Positions 48,033-58,163 are shown, counted from the first letter of the stretch. The stretch: 64,000 bases of DNA from Bdellovibrionales bacterium (GCA_018646675.1 JABGUH010000012.1:98992-162991), one strand, 5' to 3'. Made by a program: numbers and translations. Notes: generated by a model from the sequence alone, not told the origin.

Positions 48033-48803
48033 TCAAAGATCGAATAGGCTATGGCCATTTTTCCACAACTGTTGTCGTACTATCTCTTCATCTTGATTAA
48101 TAATTTTTGCTAATTCGGTGGCAATATAGGGGAGATAGAGTGGTGAGTTCTTCCTGCCACGAAATGGCTTGGGGGCCAAAAATGGGGCATCAGTCTCAAT
48201 CAATATTTGATCCAGCGGTGTCATGGAGACGATCTGGCGAACATTGTCCGCCTTGGCAAAAGTTATAATCCCGGTAAAGCCGAGGTAGAAGCCACTGTCC
48301 AGGGCAAAATTGGCCAACTCCTGGCCGGCGGAGTAGCAGTGGAAAACTCCCTTCTTTGCTAATAGTTGAGAGAAGTTTTTCATAATGTCAATGGTATCGC
48401 GGTCTGCCTCTCTGGTATGAATAATTACCGGTAGATCAACCTTTATCGCTAGGTCAAGCTGCTGCTCAAAGACCTTACGTTGAATCTGGGGGGGGGAGTG
48501 ATTGTAGTGATAGTCAAGTCCACACTCGCCGATAGCAATAATTTTATCGGACTTGCACCCTGCGATAATCATCGCCTCCACATCGTCATTATACTCCACT
48601 GCATGGTGGGGATGTACTCCTAAAGATCCAAAAACTGATGGATATAGGTTGGAAATATTTAGCACCTGCTCAAGATTATCCGGCCCAACTCCAACAGTTA
48701 GAATTTTTGCCACTCCCAACTGCTGACAATCAACCAGTAGTTGGGCCAGCGGAGCTTGCTCCAAGTAGTCTAGGTGGCAGTGGGTATCGATTAAGTCTGT
48801 CAC
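48033..48803 (-). CDS. tatD: TatD-family metal-dependent hydrolase
   Basis: A 256-residue TIM-barrel nuclease of the TatD/YcfH group. Metal ligands are visible in DTHCHLD (N-terminal), GECGLDYH, IIHTREAD, FHCYSAG and IETDAPFLAP. The family has 3'-5' exonuclease or D-aminoacyl-tRNA deacylase activity. It starts six bases after the VKOR-DsbA gene stop, within the long minus-strand operon from leuS. Confidence 0.93.
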   Translation of the reverse strand: MTDLIDTHCHLDYLEQAPLAQLLVDCQQLGVAKILTVGVGPDNLEQVLNISNLYPSVFGSLGVHPHHAVEYNDDVEAMIIAGCKSDKIIAIGECGLDYHYNHSPPQIQRKVFEQQLDLAIKVDLPVIIHTREADRDTIDIMKNFSQLLAKKGVFHCYSAGQELANFALDSGFYLGFTGIITFAKADNVRQIVSMTPLDQILIETDAPFLAPKPFRGRKNSPLYLPYIATELAKIINQDEEIVRQQLWKNGHSLFDL

Positions 48804-48809
48804 GAATAA

Positions 48810-49946
48810 TTAATTGTTAGCGGCAGGAGCTTGCCCTCGCCTCAATAGTTCGTCTAGTAGGATAAACAGTTGCGCCAAGGGGAGTACTCCCTCAATTTTG
48901 ACTCCATTTAGTAGAATGGTGGGGGTAGAGCGAATTTTAAAGGGAGTCGCTTGCTCGATCATCTTTGCCACCTGCTGTTTGGTCTGCTCTGAGTTATAGC
49001 AATCTGTCACTCCCTTACTCTTGGCATAGTCATTTAACCACTGATTGCTCAAGGAGTGGCCAATCTCAAAAATCTGGTCATGGACAAGAGGGAAGCTATC
49101 TGGAAGACATGATGCTAGATAGGCTGCTTTACAGGCCAGCAGATGCAATGGTCGCTCCATCGCAGGGTTACAGCTATCATCTAGCGGGTAGAAAAAGTAT
49201 TGTACATTGATCTTCCCTTGATACTTGGGAGCAAGAGTGTGGAGAACTTTAGATAACATGGCGCAAGCTGGACATTGAAAGTCCGAGAAGATCGTGATGC
49301 GAATTGGGGCAGCGGTAAATTTTTCTGATGCTGATAGTATGCGATAGGGTGAAGCCGGATCGGGATATCCCAGATTTCTATTACTGTCATACTCTTTAAT
49401 CAGCGCCGGGGCCAATAGCTTAATCCTTTTGGCCCGATGGTTGATATAGAGTTTCATCGCTCCTGTGGCGATTAGAAAAATAGCACTCCAAATGGCAAAA
49501 GGTCTGATTTCAAATGCGGGGCGCTCCCAGCCTCGCAACAGAGCATAAGAAGCTAAAAATGAGAAAAGATAGTAGATAAAGCAGACGGGGCAGAGATGTC
49601 CCAAGATGGCAACGGAGTAGATCAAAAGTGTGACGCAGCCGAAACTATTTAGATGGGCAATGTAGTGGGTGATCTTGGTTAATGATAGTTTGGTAAAAAG
49701 ATGGACGATAAAAAGCAAACCGATAATGATACCCATAAAGGAGATCGGCACTCCTCCGATATTCGATAGAGGAGAGTATGAGGCAGCATCACAGCTAAAA
49801 AAGGAGGAGAAGTTACACAGGTAACTTGCACCTAAACCGGTGGGGTAGTGAGTGTCAAAGAAGTGGCCAGTAAGGTAGAGTGAAGAGGCGATCATGCCGA
49901 TCGCTGCGAGTAGAAGTAACCCAAAAGAGTATTTGTTCTTTTTCAT
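48810..49946 (-). CDS. VKOR-DsbA-like fusion for disulfide formation
   Basis: A 378-residue inner-membrane protein. The N-terminal VKOR domain (1-135) has four helices, a loop Cys pair (Cys44 and Cys52), the Ser/Gly motif around GGVPISFMG and the CPVC redox site (119-122). After a further helix (about 148-165), a DsbA-like thioredoxin domain (about 210-370) has CPAC (225-228) and a cis-Pro region TPTILLNG. VKOR reoxidises the thioredoxin domain using quinone, replacing DsbB. It lies between pgeF and tatD with short gaps. Confidence 0.93.
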   Translation of the reverse strand: MKKNKYSFGLLLLAAIGMIASSLYLTGHFFDTHYPTGLGASYLCNFSSFFSCDAASYSPLSNIGGVPISFMGIIIGLLFIVHLFTKLSLTKITHYIAHLNSFGCVTLLIYSVAILGHLCPVCFIYYLFSFLASYALLRGWERPAFEIRPFAIWSAIFLIATGAMKLYINHRAKRIKLLAPALIKEYDSNRNLGYPDPASPYRILSASEKFTAAPIRITIFSDFQCPACAMLSKVLHTLAPKYQGKINVQYFFYPLDDSCNPAMERPLHLLACKAAYLASCLPDSFPLVHDQIFEIGHSLSNQWLNDYAKSKGVTDCYNSEQTKQQVAKMIEQATPFKIRSTPTILLNGVKIEGVLPLAQLFILLDELLRRGQAPAANN

Positions 49947-49961
49947 TTTATCATATTCCCG

Positions 49962-50591
49962 TTATAAATTATCAATTACTACCACATTCCAGTTTCTTAA
50001 ATCTGTCTTATTTCGTCTATAACTATGTAACTTAGAATCATGAAAAGTACAAAGATTCATACTCTGAACCTTGGCGCTGGGGAACTGCTCTTGGATCTGC
50101 CCCTTCACCTCATCTTGTAAAGAGAAAAAGAGCTGGCCATTATTACGGGAGAAAGAGCGGTCATTGGGAAAGTTGTTGATAAAATCTGGTGCTACTTGAT
50201 AGCACTTTTGGCAGATATGTGGCCCAATTACAAAATTGGTAGGGGCCAATTTTGTAATCTCTGGGTTAAGCAGAATTCCACCTGCTACTCCGCGCCATCC
50301 AGCATGGAGCATTCCATATCCAGTCGTCCCCCAAAAAAGAATTGGCAGACAGTCGGCAGTGACAATTGCCAAGCTAGGCCCGCCTTTATTATCTGTCCCA
50401 TCTCTGAAGTGGATCAGCCCATCAGCTTTAACTGCGGAGCACTCCAAGGTGGAGTTGGTTGAAATGATATCTGTTCCGTGTACCTGGCAGACTCTTAAGG
50501 GGAGAGTGGAGAGGCCCGGAGGGCCACTCCATACTTGGAATTGGCCGAGCTCAACTTTTTGCTGATATTGTAGAGTGCCAGATTCGATCAT
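49962..50591 (-). CDS. pgeF: PgeF/YfiH (LACC1-type) purine nucleoside phosphorylase family
   Basis: A 209-residue protein with the YfiH signature: CQVHGTD, TADCLPIL, MLHAGWRG and a C-terminal CTFHDSKLHSYRR that completes the metal site (two His and Cys). Members have been described as multi-copper oxidases, as adenosine-acting phosphorylase/deaminases, and as peptidoglycan editing factor PgeF. It is shorter than the usual 240-260. The start overlaps the rluD stop by four bases; rluD-pgeF adjacency is common. Confidence 0.92.
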   Translation of the reverse strand: MIESGTLQYQQKVELGQFQVWSGPPGLSTLPLRVCQVHGTDIISTNSTLECSAVKADGLIHFRDGTDNKGGPSLAIVTADCLPILFWGTTGYGMLHAGWRGVAGGILLNPEITKLAPTNFVIGPHICQKCYQVAPDFINNFPNDRSFSRNNGQLFFSLQDEVKGQIQEQFPSAKVQSMNLCTFHDSKLHSYRRNKTDLRNWNVVVIDNL

Positions 50592-51601
50592 ACTGTTTCC
50601 TGCTGGATCTGGGCCGCTAGCTCAATACTCTTTTGATAGATGGATGGAGGTGGGACCTCCATCTCCACTAGCTTACTGGTGATCGGATGCTTGAAGGCCA
50701 AAAATTTTGCATGCAATAGTGGGTGGGGATACTCTTTTAGTAGATCCAATAGTGCAGATGGAAGACGGCCTAAATCCTGCTTGGGGTTGCCGTACAGTTG
50801 GTCTCCTAAGACTGGTAGGCGCAACTGTTCTGCCAAGTGCACTCGAATCTGGTGGGTTCGTCCACTTTCAAGTTTGAGTTCGAGTTGGTGAAGATTTCCA
50901 AAACTATTTATCAAACGATAGTTAGTAGCGGCTTGCTTACCACTATGTAGTGTTGAGCACATCTTTAAACGATGTTTGGGGTGACGTCCAAACATCGTAG
51001 CAATACGCCCACTGGCGGCCGGGGCCGTCCCAACCACTAGACAGTTATAGAGACGGGTGATCTCTCTTTGAGAGAACATCAGCACCATCTCTTCATGACA
51101 CTTTCTGGTCTTGGCAACCACCATGACACCACTCGTTCCCTTATCCAGTCGGTGAACAATGCCAGGTCGGTTGGTATCAGTAAATTCATCTAAATTTTTA
51201 TAGTGGAATAGCAGGGCGTTGACCAGAGTACCACTTCTATTCCCTGGGGCCGGATGGGTGACCATACCGGCGGGCTTATTGACCAGTAGCAGATGAGGAT
51301 CTTCGTAGAGTATCTCTAAGGGAATATTCTCTGCCAGTAGATCACATGGCAGCGGGGGAGGGACCTCTATTCGGATCTGGGTACCGATCGGCGGCATCTT
51401 TTTTAATGTCAGGTTTTTGGGTTGGGGTGATTTATCGTTGGCATCGATTACTATTAGCTGTTGCTCAAACAGTTTTTTGATAAATGTCCGGCTAAGATTT
51501 GGACAGAGAGCTGTTAAGTAGTGATCCAGTCGCGGATATTTGAGCTGGTCATCCTCTGTCACTGTTAATGAGATAAACTCTTCATGCAGGTCTGTGGTCA
51601 A
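50588..51601 (-). CDS. rluD: RluD-family 23S rRNA pseudouridine synthase
   Basis: Isomerises uridines of large-subunit rRNA. The N-terminal S4-like domain (YPRLDHYLTALCPNLSRTFIKKL) is followed by the catalytic domain with HRLDKGTSGVMV, which contains the catalytic Asp, LLLVNKPAGMVTHP, and GRTHQIRVHL. TTG 51601 is my choice: it gives 337 residues, lies 12 bases after the stop of the HTH gene and has TAAGG upstream. The open frame runs 93 bases further to 51694, but that overlaps the upstream gene and adds residues with no family similarity. Confidence 0.93.
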   Translation of the reverse strand: MTTDLHEEFISLTVTEDDQLKYPRLDHYLTALCPNLSRTFIKKLFEQQLIVIDANDKSPQPKNLTLKKMPPIGTQIRIEVPPPLPCDLLAENIPLEILYEDPHLLLVNKPAGMVTHPAPGNRSGTLVNALLFHYKNLDEFTDTNRPGIVHRLDKGTSGVMVVAKTRKCHEEMVLMFSQREITRLYNCLVVGTAPAASGRIATMFGRHPKHRLKMCSTLHSGKQAATNYRLINSFGNLHQLELKLESGRTHQIRVHLAEQLRLPVLGDQLYGNPKQDLGRLPSALLDLLKEYPHPLLHAKFLAFKHPITSKLVEMEVPPPSIYQKSIELAAQIQQETV

Positions 51602-51612
51602 AGTGGATAACC

Positions 51613-52302
51613 TTAGGATGTGGAGGGCCGAATAATTTCGCGTAGGCGGTTGATGTAGGATGTGGCAACCAGGGTGGGATTTAGCTTTAAACACTTGGCA
51701 TATTGGTAGACAAATCCTCTGATATAGACTGGCACCGGCAGCCCATCGACATTCTCCTCCTCGATGTTGATCAAGTAGGTTTTAGATACTTTGGTCATAT
51801 CGGACATGCGGGGAATATCAACATTCTTATATTCACGAATACGTTTTAAAAATTGACCTGTAAAATCCACTTGCTGCTCGATCTCCTGCTCAAAAGCTGG
51901 ATCTTCTTGATAATCTAACAAGTAACGTTTCTCCGCTACCATTTTGGAGATATTAACATGTCCACTACTTTGACCTCGGCCAGAACTACTATGAGTAGAG
52001 GAGGGGGAAGTGCTACTAGTATCAGTCGTGCTAAAGCTCTCTTCCGCCAAGGTATTATCAATCCCTCGTGCTTGATTGTACTTGCTTCGGCGCTCTTGAT
52101 CTCCTAAGATCGAGTAAGCCTCTTCAACTAGCTCCAGCATCTTTTCGCACTCATCATCACTCATCAGAGAGTAGAGGGCCAAGCCATTGGCAGCATAAGC
52201 ATGTTTTGTTTTGAGATATCCCTGTCGAATCTCTTGTGCTGTTGCTTTTTCAGACACTTCTAAAATTTTGTAATAGTTCTTCTCATGATTCACTCGAAAC
52301 AC
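51613..52302 (-). CDS. DnaJ-like N-terminus fused to RodZ-type HTH
   Basis: A 229-residue protein. Residues about 8-80 follow the J-domain pattern (YYKILEVSEKATAQEIRQGY, EAYSILGDQERRSKYN) but lack the HPD that activates Hsp70, reading HAYAANGLALYSLM instead. A Ser/Thr-rich linker (88-118) leads to a C-terminal Cro/RodZ-type HTH (about 147-215; FLKRIREYKNVDIPRMSDMTKVSKTYLINIE, shown here as the helix set). This HPD-less J plus HTH arrangement recurs beside MinD-like ATPases in delta-type bacteria as far as I recall. Role unknown; the FlhG-like ATPase 28 bases upstream is the likely partner. Confidence 0.75.
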   Translation of the reverse strand: MFRVNHEKNYYKILEVSEKATAQEIRQGYLKTKHAYAANGLALYSLMSDDECEKMLELVEEAYSILGDQERRSKYNQARGIDNTLAEESFSTTDTSSTSPSSTHSSSGRGQSSGHVNISKMVAEKRYLLDYQEDPAFEQEIEQQVDFTGQFLKRIREYKNVDIPRMSDMTKVSKTYLINIEEENVDGLPVPVYIRGFVYQYAKCLKLNPTLVATSYINRLREIIRPSTS

Positions 52303-52330
52303 TCCTTCTTAACAGGGTCGTCCTCTTGGA

Positions 52331-53278
52331 CTAGGTAGAAAAACCTAATAGGTTATGGACAATTTGGTCAAAGTTGGACACCAAATTTGAGTTCGGAAAC
52401 TCCATTAGCAGTGGCTTACGTCTTTTAACACTTTGCCAGACGGTGGCGTCGTACTCTAGGTGGCCGACATAGTCCAAATGAATACCAAAATATTTTTTGC
52501 AGATGATGTGCATGGAGTGGCCGATGTCAATGTCTGCTTGGGTTCGTGCTTGGTTAATAATTATTTTAGGTCGAAATTTGTTAATCTCCATTTTTAGCTT
52601 TCCCCCGAGGGTGGGATTAATCTCTAATACTTGGTTGATTAGATCCTGGGGAGTACTATTTTGTGATAGTTTAGCATTGACCACTTGATCAATTAGTGGC
52701 CCGAGATCAAGCAGCTCTTCAACCATCTTGAGCTTCCGATGATAGACTGATTTGATAAAACGGTAGGTGTTTTCAATTGAGGTGGGCTCCGGGAGCGCAA
52801 CTAGCACTCCCTGATCTGCCGCCAAAAAGAAGTCTAACGTATTGAAGGCGGTACCAGCACCTAAATCCAATAGGACATAGTTAGCATCAAGCTGCTTAAT
52901 ACTGGAGAGGATTTTTGCTTTATGGGTCTGTTTTAAGTTGGCAATTCCCATCTCATCCTGGGCACCACTAATCAAAGAGATGTTGGGGATTTTTGTCGGG
53001 AAAACTAGGTCAGACAGATCACGGGTTCGCTTGTTAAGATAGTCTGAAAGCGTCATATCCGGGATGGAGATCCCTAGGCAGGTGTGGAGGTTGGCCCCAC
53101 CTAAATCCAGATCGATAACGACGACCTTATTGCCCATCAGGGCAAGGCAGATCGCCACATTGGCAGTGACTAGACTTTTACCAACACCACCTTTACCACC
53201 TCCTACCGCCCAGATCTTCTGGGGGCCGCCAGTTGCCAAGCCTGCATGAAAGTTATCTGATGCGCGAATACCGGTCAT
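52331..53278 (-). CDS. FlhG/MinD-like P-loop ATPase
   Basis: A 315-residue ParA/MinD-superfamily ATPase. Motifs: GGKGGVGKSLVTANVA (deviant Walker A), VIDLDLGGANLHTCLG (typical of the FlhG/MinD branch), and LLDLGAGTAF as Walker B. A membrane-targeting C-terminal helix is not obvious. In flagellated bacteria FlhG controls flagellar number, but no flagellar gene is present and the family also includes regulators of other polar or surface structures. It is 28 bases before the DnaJ-like/HTH gene, with which it is probably functionally paired, and downstream of leuS. Confidence 0.85.
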   Translation of the reverse strand: MTGIRASDNFHAGLATGGPQKIWAVGGGKGGVGKSLVTANVAICLALMGNKVVVIDLDLGGANLHTCLGISIPDMTLSDYLNKRTRDLSDLVFPTKIPNISLISGAQDEMGIANLKQTHKAKILSSIKQLDANYVLLDLGAGTAFNTLDFFLAADQGVLVALPEPTSIENTYRFIKSVYHRKLKMVEELLDLGPLIDQVVNAKLSQNSTPQDLINQVLEINPTLGGKLKMEINKFRPKIIINQARTQADIDIGHSMHIICKKYFGIHLDYVGHLEYDATVWQSVKRRKPLLMEFPNSNLVSNFDQIVHNLLGFST

Positions 53279-53366
53279 CTCTTTGGTGCTTGCTCCTATT
53301 TTTTACCTGTTGCATTATTAGGGTATGTTGTCAGCTACCCTTTGTCCACTCTCTCACTGCAACTGC

Positions 53367-55778
53367 TTATTTTTTGGTAATGACAACAAAATTGCAGATC
53401 TTCTTAGGTACATATATCTCTTTTTTGATCACACCTTCAGCTAGATATTTGGCCACTCGTTGATCCTCTTTCGCCAGTTTGAAAAATTCATCTTTAGAGA
53501 GATCTTCTGGGATTTCTAGAGTCGCTCGAAGTTTACCATTAACTTGGACTGGCATTGTGATTAGATCCTCTTTGGCCAACTCCGGGTCAAAGGTGGGCCA
53601 GCTCTGATAAGCGATACTCTCACTATGGTGCATACTCCAGAGCTCTTCTGCTAGGTGTGGCGCAAAGGGAGAGAGTAGTTTGATAAAACTTTTAGCACTG
53701 GCTGGAGAGATAGTGCCGATTTTTATAATATGATTAGTGAAGATCATCATCGAAGAGATAGCAGTATTAAGCCTGATCCCCTCAATATCAGCTGTAACCT
53801 TACTGATTGTTTGATGCAGCAGCTTTACAGTTGCAGGGCCATCTTCTTGGGCACCTATATTCTCACTTGTGCCGAAAAATTTGCAGACCCGATTTAGAAA
53901 ATTGAACACTCCCTTTACACCATCTGTTGACCACGGCTTTACCTTGGCCAATGGCCCCATGAACATCTCATAGAGCCTTAAAGAGTCGGCCCCATAGTCG
54001 CTAACTATCTGATCAGGGTTAACGGTATTTCCTCTGGACTTGCTCATCTTCTCGCCGTCGCTACCTAGGATTAACCCTTGATTAATTAGCTTCTTAAATG
54101 GCTCTTGCGTGGAGACCAAGCCTAAATCGAATAGCACTTTATGCCAGAATCTGGCGTAGAGTAGATGTAGCACTGCATGCTCTACTCCTCCAATATAGAG
54201 GTCGACTGGCATCCAGTAGTTCTCAGCCTCTTTATCCCATGGCCGATCACTGTTGGTGGGATCACAGAAGCGCAGATAGTACCAGCAGCTACCGGCCCAC
54301 TGAGGCATGGTATTGGTCTCGCGGGTTGCGGCCTGCCCACTGATGGGATCAGTTAAATTTAGCCAGTCAGGAATCGTTGCCAAGGGGGACTCACCGGTTC
54401 CCGAAGGTTCATAACTGGTCACTGCGGGTAGAGTGACCGGTAGCTCACTCTCATCTAAACATCGAATAGTGCCATCAGCCAGGTTGAGTAGTGGGAAGGG
54501 CTCTCCCCAGTAGCGTTGGCGTGAGAAGATCCAATCTCTAAGTTTATAGTTAATCTCACTATCCCCCAGCTCCCTCTCTTTTAACCATGAGATCATCGAG
54601 GAGATAGCATCCTCTTTATTTAGGCCATCTAGAAAACCAGAATTTATATGGATGCCATCCCCCAAGAAGGCTTCTTTTTCCATCTCTCCACCCTGGAGTA
54701 CTTCAATGATGGGTAGATCAAACTTACGGGCAAACTCATAGTCTCTGCTATCATGGCCTGGAACTGCCATGATGGCCCCTGAGCCGTAGGAGATCAGTAC
54801 GTAGTCGGCGACCCAGATAGGGATTAGTTGCTGATTGACGGGGTTTACTGCATAGGTGCCAGTAAAAACTCCACTTTTATCTTTGTTAAGATCTGTTCGC
54901 TCGAGGTCTGACTTTAGTGCTGCTGCTTGGATATACTGTTTAACTTCGGCTTGTTGTTGGTCAGTGGTGATCTTGTCCACCAAGCTATGCTCTGGTGACA
55001 AAACCATATAGGTGGCACCAAATAGGGTGTCAGGTCTAGTGGTAAAAACTTTGATCAGCTCCTCTGGTTGGCCATTAACAGTAAAAGTGACATTGGCCCC
55101 CTCAGAACGGCCAATCCAGTTACGTTGCATCTCCTTGATATTTTCCGGCCAATCCACTTCATCCAAATCATCAATTAGTCGATCTGCGTAGGCGGTAATT
55201 TTTAACATCCACTGCTTCATCGGTCGGCGTACTACTGGGTGGCCCCCGACTTCTGACTTGCCATCGACCACCTCTTCATTTGCTAAGACGGTTTTAAGCT
55301 CTGGGCACCAGTTGACCTGGATCTCATCTTGATAGGCCAGCCCCTGCTTATACAGTTGGACAAAGATCCATTGAGTCCAGCGATAGTAGTCAGCACTGCT
55401 AGTGGCAAACTCTCGATCCCAATCATAAGAGAACCCCAAAGATTTTAGTTGGCGCTTGAAGGTCGCAATATTCTCTTTTGTGATAACTTCCGGATGGGTC
55501 CCTGTTTTTATCGCATAGTTTTCTGCTGGGAGACCAAAACTATCCCACCCCATTGGGTGTAGAACATTAAATCCCTGCATTCTTTTATAGCGGGAGATAA
55601 TATCGGTAGCGGTATATCCCTCGGGATGGCCGACATGTAGTCCTTGGCCAGAGGGGTAGGGAAACATGTCCAAAGCATAGTATTTTGGACGATCAGATTT
55701 GTGGCCCACTTTGAAAGTTTTGTTGCTATCCCAAAACTGTTGCCACTTGGCCTCTATTTGATTGAAATTGTAGTTCAC
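53367..55778 (-). CDS. leuS: Leucyl-tRNA synthetase
   Basis: Class I synthetase of 803 residues. The HIGH-equivalent is in [19 protein letters not shown] and the KMSKS motif in [10 protein letters not shown]. The editing domain lies between about 225 and 415 ([13 protein letters not shown]), and the anticodon-binding and C-terminal domains are complete, ending FVVITKK. Charges tRNA-Leu. It heads the minus-strand group that runs to tatD, with 88 bases before the MinD-like gene. Confidence 0.98.
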   Translation of the reverse strand: MNYNFNQIEAKWQQFWDSNKTFKVGHKSDRPKYYALDMFPYPSGQGLHVGHPEGYTATDIISRYKRMQGFNVLHPMGWDSFGLPAENYAIKTGTHPEVITKENIATFKRQLKSLGFSYDWDREFATSSADYYRWTQWIFVQLYKQGLAYQDEIQVNWCPELKTVLANEEVVDGKSEVGGHPVVRRPMKQWMLKITAYADRLIDDLDEVDWPENIKEMQRNWIGRSEGANVTFTVNGQPEELIKVFTTRPDTLFGATYMVLSPEHSLVDKITTDQQQAEVKQYIQAAALKSDLERTDLNKDKSGVFTGTYAVNPVNQQLIPIWVADYVLISYGSGAIMAVPGHDSRDYEFARKFDLPIIEVLQGGEMEKEAFLGDGIHINSGFLDGLNKEDAISSMISWLKERELGDSEINYKLRDWIFSRQRYWGEPFPLLNLADGTIRCLDESELPVTLPAVTSYEPSGTGESPLATIPDWLNLTDPISGQAATRETNTMPQWAGSCWYYLRFCDPTNSDRPWDKEAENYWMPVDLYIGGVEHAVLHLLYARFWHKVLFDLGLVSTQEPFKKLINQGLILGSDGEKMSKSRGNTVNPDQIVSDYGADSLRLYEMFMGPLAKVKPWSTDGVKGVFNFLNRVCKFFGTSENIGAQEDGPATVKLLHQTISKVTADIEGIRLNTAISSMMIFTNHIIKIGTISPASAKSFIKLLSPFAPHLAEELWSMHHSESIAYQSWPTFDPELAKEDLITMPVQVNGKLRATLEIPEDLSKDEFFKLAKEDQRVAKYLAEGVIKKEIYVPKKICNFVVITKK

Positions 55779-55937
55779 GTAGTTACCCTTAGTTTTAAAT
55801 TGCAGCGGATCTCTTTTACAATGGGCAAACCTACCCTTTTTACCACCCTTTTTCTATCTTTTGATTAACATGGGAGCTGGCTGACTTGCTGCGTAAGAGG
55901 AGTGTAGAAAAAAGGTCGTAGGTTAAAAGAGATATTA

Positions 55938-56636
55938 TTATGAAGCCTCTTCTGGAGAAACCATCTGAGAGAATTCAAAAATGGCTGAAGCGACAGAGAG
56001 ATCAATAGTATGATTCTGGTTTCGAAAAAGCAGGCATAGCATCTGAATTTGGTCAGTCAAAAGATCACACTCTAATAACTGCTGTTTCAGCTCGGCCAAC
56101 GGCACCATGAACATTGCCATATAGTCGACAATCTGCTGGGGAGAGGTAATACGCTCTCTTAGTAACTCTCGTTCTTGGGCGCTATCTAGGTGGTAATCAA
56201 TCCAGCTATCCAACAGTTTTCCCAACGTTTCTATCTTATCATAGAGCATTTGGCCGCTGGCCGCCGTCTGGCGCGGAAGGTAGCGACAGCGATAGACAGG
56301 GTAGGGGATCTCCTGTATTCGCTCAATCCACTCCGCACGTCCTACCCCTTGCAGCAGTGCCACCAGCTTATGGGGGGAGGAGTCATCAATCACACTGACG
56401 ATCCCAACACTAATAATTTTGTGAGGGGTGGGAATATGCACCTGGGTCGGATTTTGTCCCAGCGCTATTACTGGTTGAATCAGTGCCACTCCGATGGGGG
56501 TCTGGGCCTTTGCCGCATCCTTAACCATCTTGATGTAGTGGGGATCTAAAATATGCAGCGGCAGAGAAGCCTGAGGAAAGAAGACCACCTCAGGTAGGAC
56601 AATAATTGGAATGTCGATTATCTGATCACCACTCAT
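55938..56636 (-). CDS. LON substrate-binding domain protein
   Basis: A 232-residue stand-alone Lon N-domain. The start IIVLPEVVFFPQASLPLHILDPHYIKMV and the following GVALI, GTVG-equivalent and RCRYLP beta segments match the PUA-like Lon N-terminal fold. There is no AAA+ or protease domain, so it is not Lon. A role in substrate recognition is assumed from the family but unproven. It is divergent from manA (87-base gap) and upstream of leuS on the same strand by about 160 bases. Confidence 0.87.
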   Translation of the reverse strand: MSGDQIIDIPIIVLPEVVFFPQASLPLHILDPHYIKMVKDAAKAQTPIGVALIQPVIALGQNPTQVHIPTPHKIISVGIVSVIDDSSPHKLVALLQGVGRAEWIERIQEIPYPVYRCRYLPRQTAASGQMLYDKIETLGKLLDSWIDYHLDSAQERELLRERITSPQQIVDYMAMFMVPLAELKQQLLECDLLTDQIQMLCLLFRNQNHTIDLSVASAIFEFSQMVSPEEAS

Positions 56637-56723
56637 GGCCTATTATACCCTACTGTTGCCCTATATTACGCAATGCATATCGATTGATGGAGTGACGATC
56701 CAACTAGTTTGAGCTAATATCAA

Positions 56724-57671
56724 ATGGTTATGCTAAAAACAGTTAATATTTTAACTCCTTATTACTCCTCCACCATCTGGGGGGGGCACTTCCTGGCCGC
56801 CCAGAAGTGTTGGGGGTTAGATAACCCTGGGGTTTTATTAGGGGAGAGTTGGGAGGTTTCGCGACTTGAAAATCACTCTGCTAAAACCTTGGATGGTCGG
56901 GAACTGACTGATATCACTAATGGTTCGCAGATTCCATACCTAGTGAAGTTTATTGATACCGCTAAACACCTCTCTATTCAAGTACATCCTGGTGATCAAT
57001 ATGCAATGGCCCACGAGAACTCAAGTGGTAAAAGTGAGATGTGGACAGTGTTGAATGCGAAGGATGGGGCCGGAATCTATTTAGGATTTAAGGATGGTGT
57101 AACTAAAGATCAGTTTTTTAGAACTGCTAGTAGTGAAGGGGAGGTTGATTCCTTGCTCAATTTCTATCCGGTGGTCGCTGGGGATAGTTTTTTTGTACCG
57201 GCGGGTGCCGTCCACGCTATCGGGGCCGGGATTACGCTGTTGGAAGTTCAACAAAGTAGTGGCATCACCTACCGGGTTTGGGATTGGAATCGACTAGGAG
57301 TAGATGGGAGACCTCGAAAGTTGCATCTAGACAAGGCGATGGATGTATTAAATTTTGATCCGGGGGCAAACAGCAAAGATTATTTCAACTATCGGAGCGA
57401 TGTTTTAAACGCTGCTCAATTAGTTGCTACTCACTCACAGTTTGAGGTGAGTACCTTAGTGCTCATAGCAGAGGAAAAGATCAAACTGCCACCGAGCTTA
57501 GCGGGACGACACTCGTCGATCGTTTTATTGGATGGAGCGGTTAAGTTGGAAAGCAGTGATCAGAGCTTTGTCCTTAACCCATATCAAAGTGCCTTACTGG
57601 CAAGAGAGCAAAAGGAGGAGGTCACTATTTTAAGTGAAGCTGCCTCCTCTCGCTTAATGATAATTAGATAA
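56724..57671 (+). CDS. manA: Mannose-6-phosphate isomerase, class I
   Basis: Interconverts mannose-6-P and fructose-6-P for GDP-mannose supply. The 315-residue cupin has IWGGHFL, GESWEVS, SIQVHPGDQYA (Zn ligands), KSEMWTVL (metal Glu) and VPAGAVHAIGAG with the second-cupin His. The size fits the short Bacillus-type enzymes. ATG 56724 and ATG 56730 are both possible. It ends four bases from the convergent DsrE-like gene. Confidence 0.92.
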   Translation: MVMLKTVNILTPYYSSTIWGGHFLAAQKCWGLDNPGVLLGESWEVSRLENHSAKTLDGRELTDITNGSQIPYLVKFIDTAKHLSIQVHPGDQYAMAHENSSGKSEMWTVLNAKDGAGIYLGFKDGVTKDQFFRTASSEGEVDSLLNFYPVVAGDSFFVPAGAVHAIGAGITLLEVQQSSGITYRVWDWNRLGVDGRPRKLHLDKAMDVLNFDPGANSKDYFNYRSDVLNAAQLVATHSQFEVSTLVLIAEEKIKLPPSLAGRHSSIVLLDGAVKLESSDQSFVLNPYQSALLAREQKEEVTILSEAASSRLMIIR

Positions 57672-57674
57672 TAA

Positions 57675-58163
57675 TTATGTAAAGATAATTTGGGCCCCAG
57701 CAGACTTCTCGTAGAACTCACCAACCGTAATCACTTCATTCATCTGAGGGCAGAAATCTTTTTCAGTCAGATGGAACATGTCAACGGTTGCCTTACAGGC
57801 ATAAATTCCACAACCAGCATCACTGATCATCTCCATAAATTCACCCACCGGCGGAATATCTATCTCCTCCATCTCCTTTTGCATCATGCTGGTTACCATC
57901 GCTGAGATGCCGGGAAGCCCACCCATCATCGTTGGCATCGGCATACCGTTAGGAAAACGCATTCCCGGGTTGCCAACCGTCGCTACCTTTAAATTGTTCA
58001 TTCGATCCTTAATGATGGCATCAAGCCCAAAAAAGGTAAAAAACAGGTCAGCTTCAATCCCTTCCATACGGGCACCATTGGCCATAATTAGACCCGGATA
58101 AACCCCTTCTAGTGAGCCGCGGGAGACAACTATTGTTACTTTTTTAATTTTTTCATCGCTCAT
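57675..58163 (-). CDS. DsrE-family (DsrE2-like) sulfur-trafficking protein
   Basis: A 162-residue DsrE/F-like protein: KKVTIVVSRGSLEGVYPGLIMANGA, the ADLFFTFFGLD strand, a Met/Pro/Gly-rich insert near 72-86, and CGIYACKATVDMF with the conserved Cys pair. The family relays persulfide sulfur between TusA, DsrC-type proteins and rhodanese partners in the cytoplasm. It is the last gene of the sqr group, 40 bases after the DsrC homologue. Its stop abuts manA on the other strand. Confidence 0.87.
   Translation of the reverse strand: MSDEKIKKVTIVVSRGSLEGVYPGLIMANGARMEGIEADLFFTFFGLDAIIKDRMNNLKVATVGNPGMRFPNGMPMPTMMGGLPGISAMVTSMMQKEMEEIDIPPVGEFMEMISDAGCGIYACKATVDMFHLTEKDFCPQMNEVITVGEFYEKSAGAQIIFT

Noticed and set aside
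51602..51694. Longer N-terminus for RluD
   Set aside because: The extra 31 residues overlap the upstream HTH gene and show no similarity to the S4-like start of the family.
52331..53278. Naming the MinD-like gene flhG and inferring flagella
   Set aside because: No flagellar gene is in the window and the branch of the family cannot be fixed without a phylogeny.
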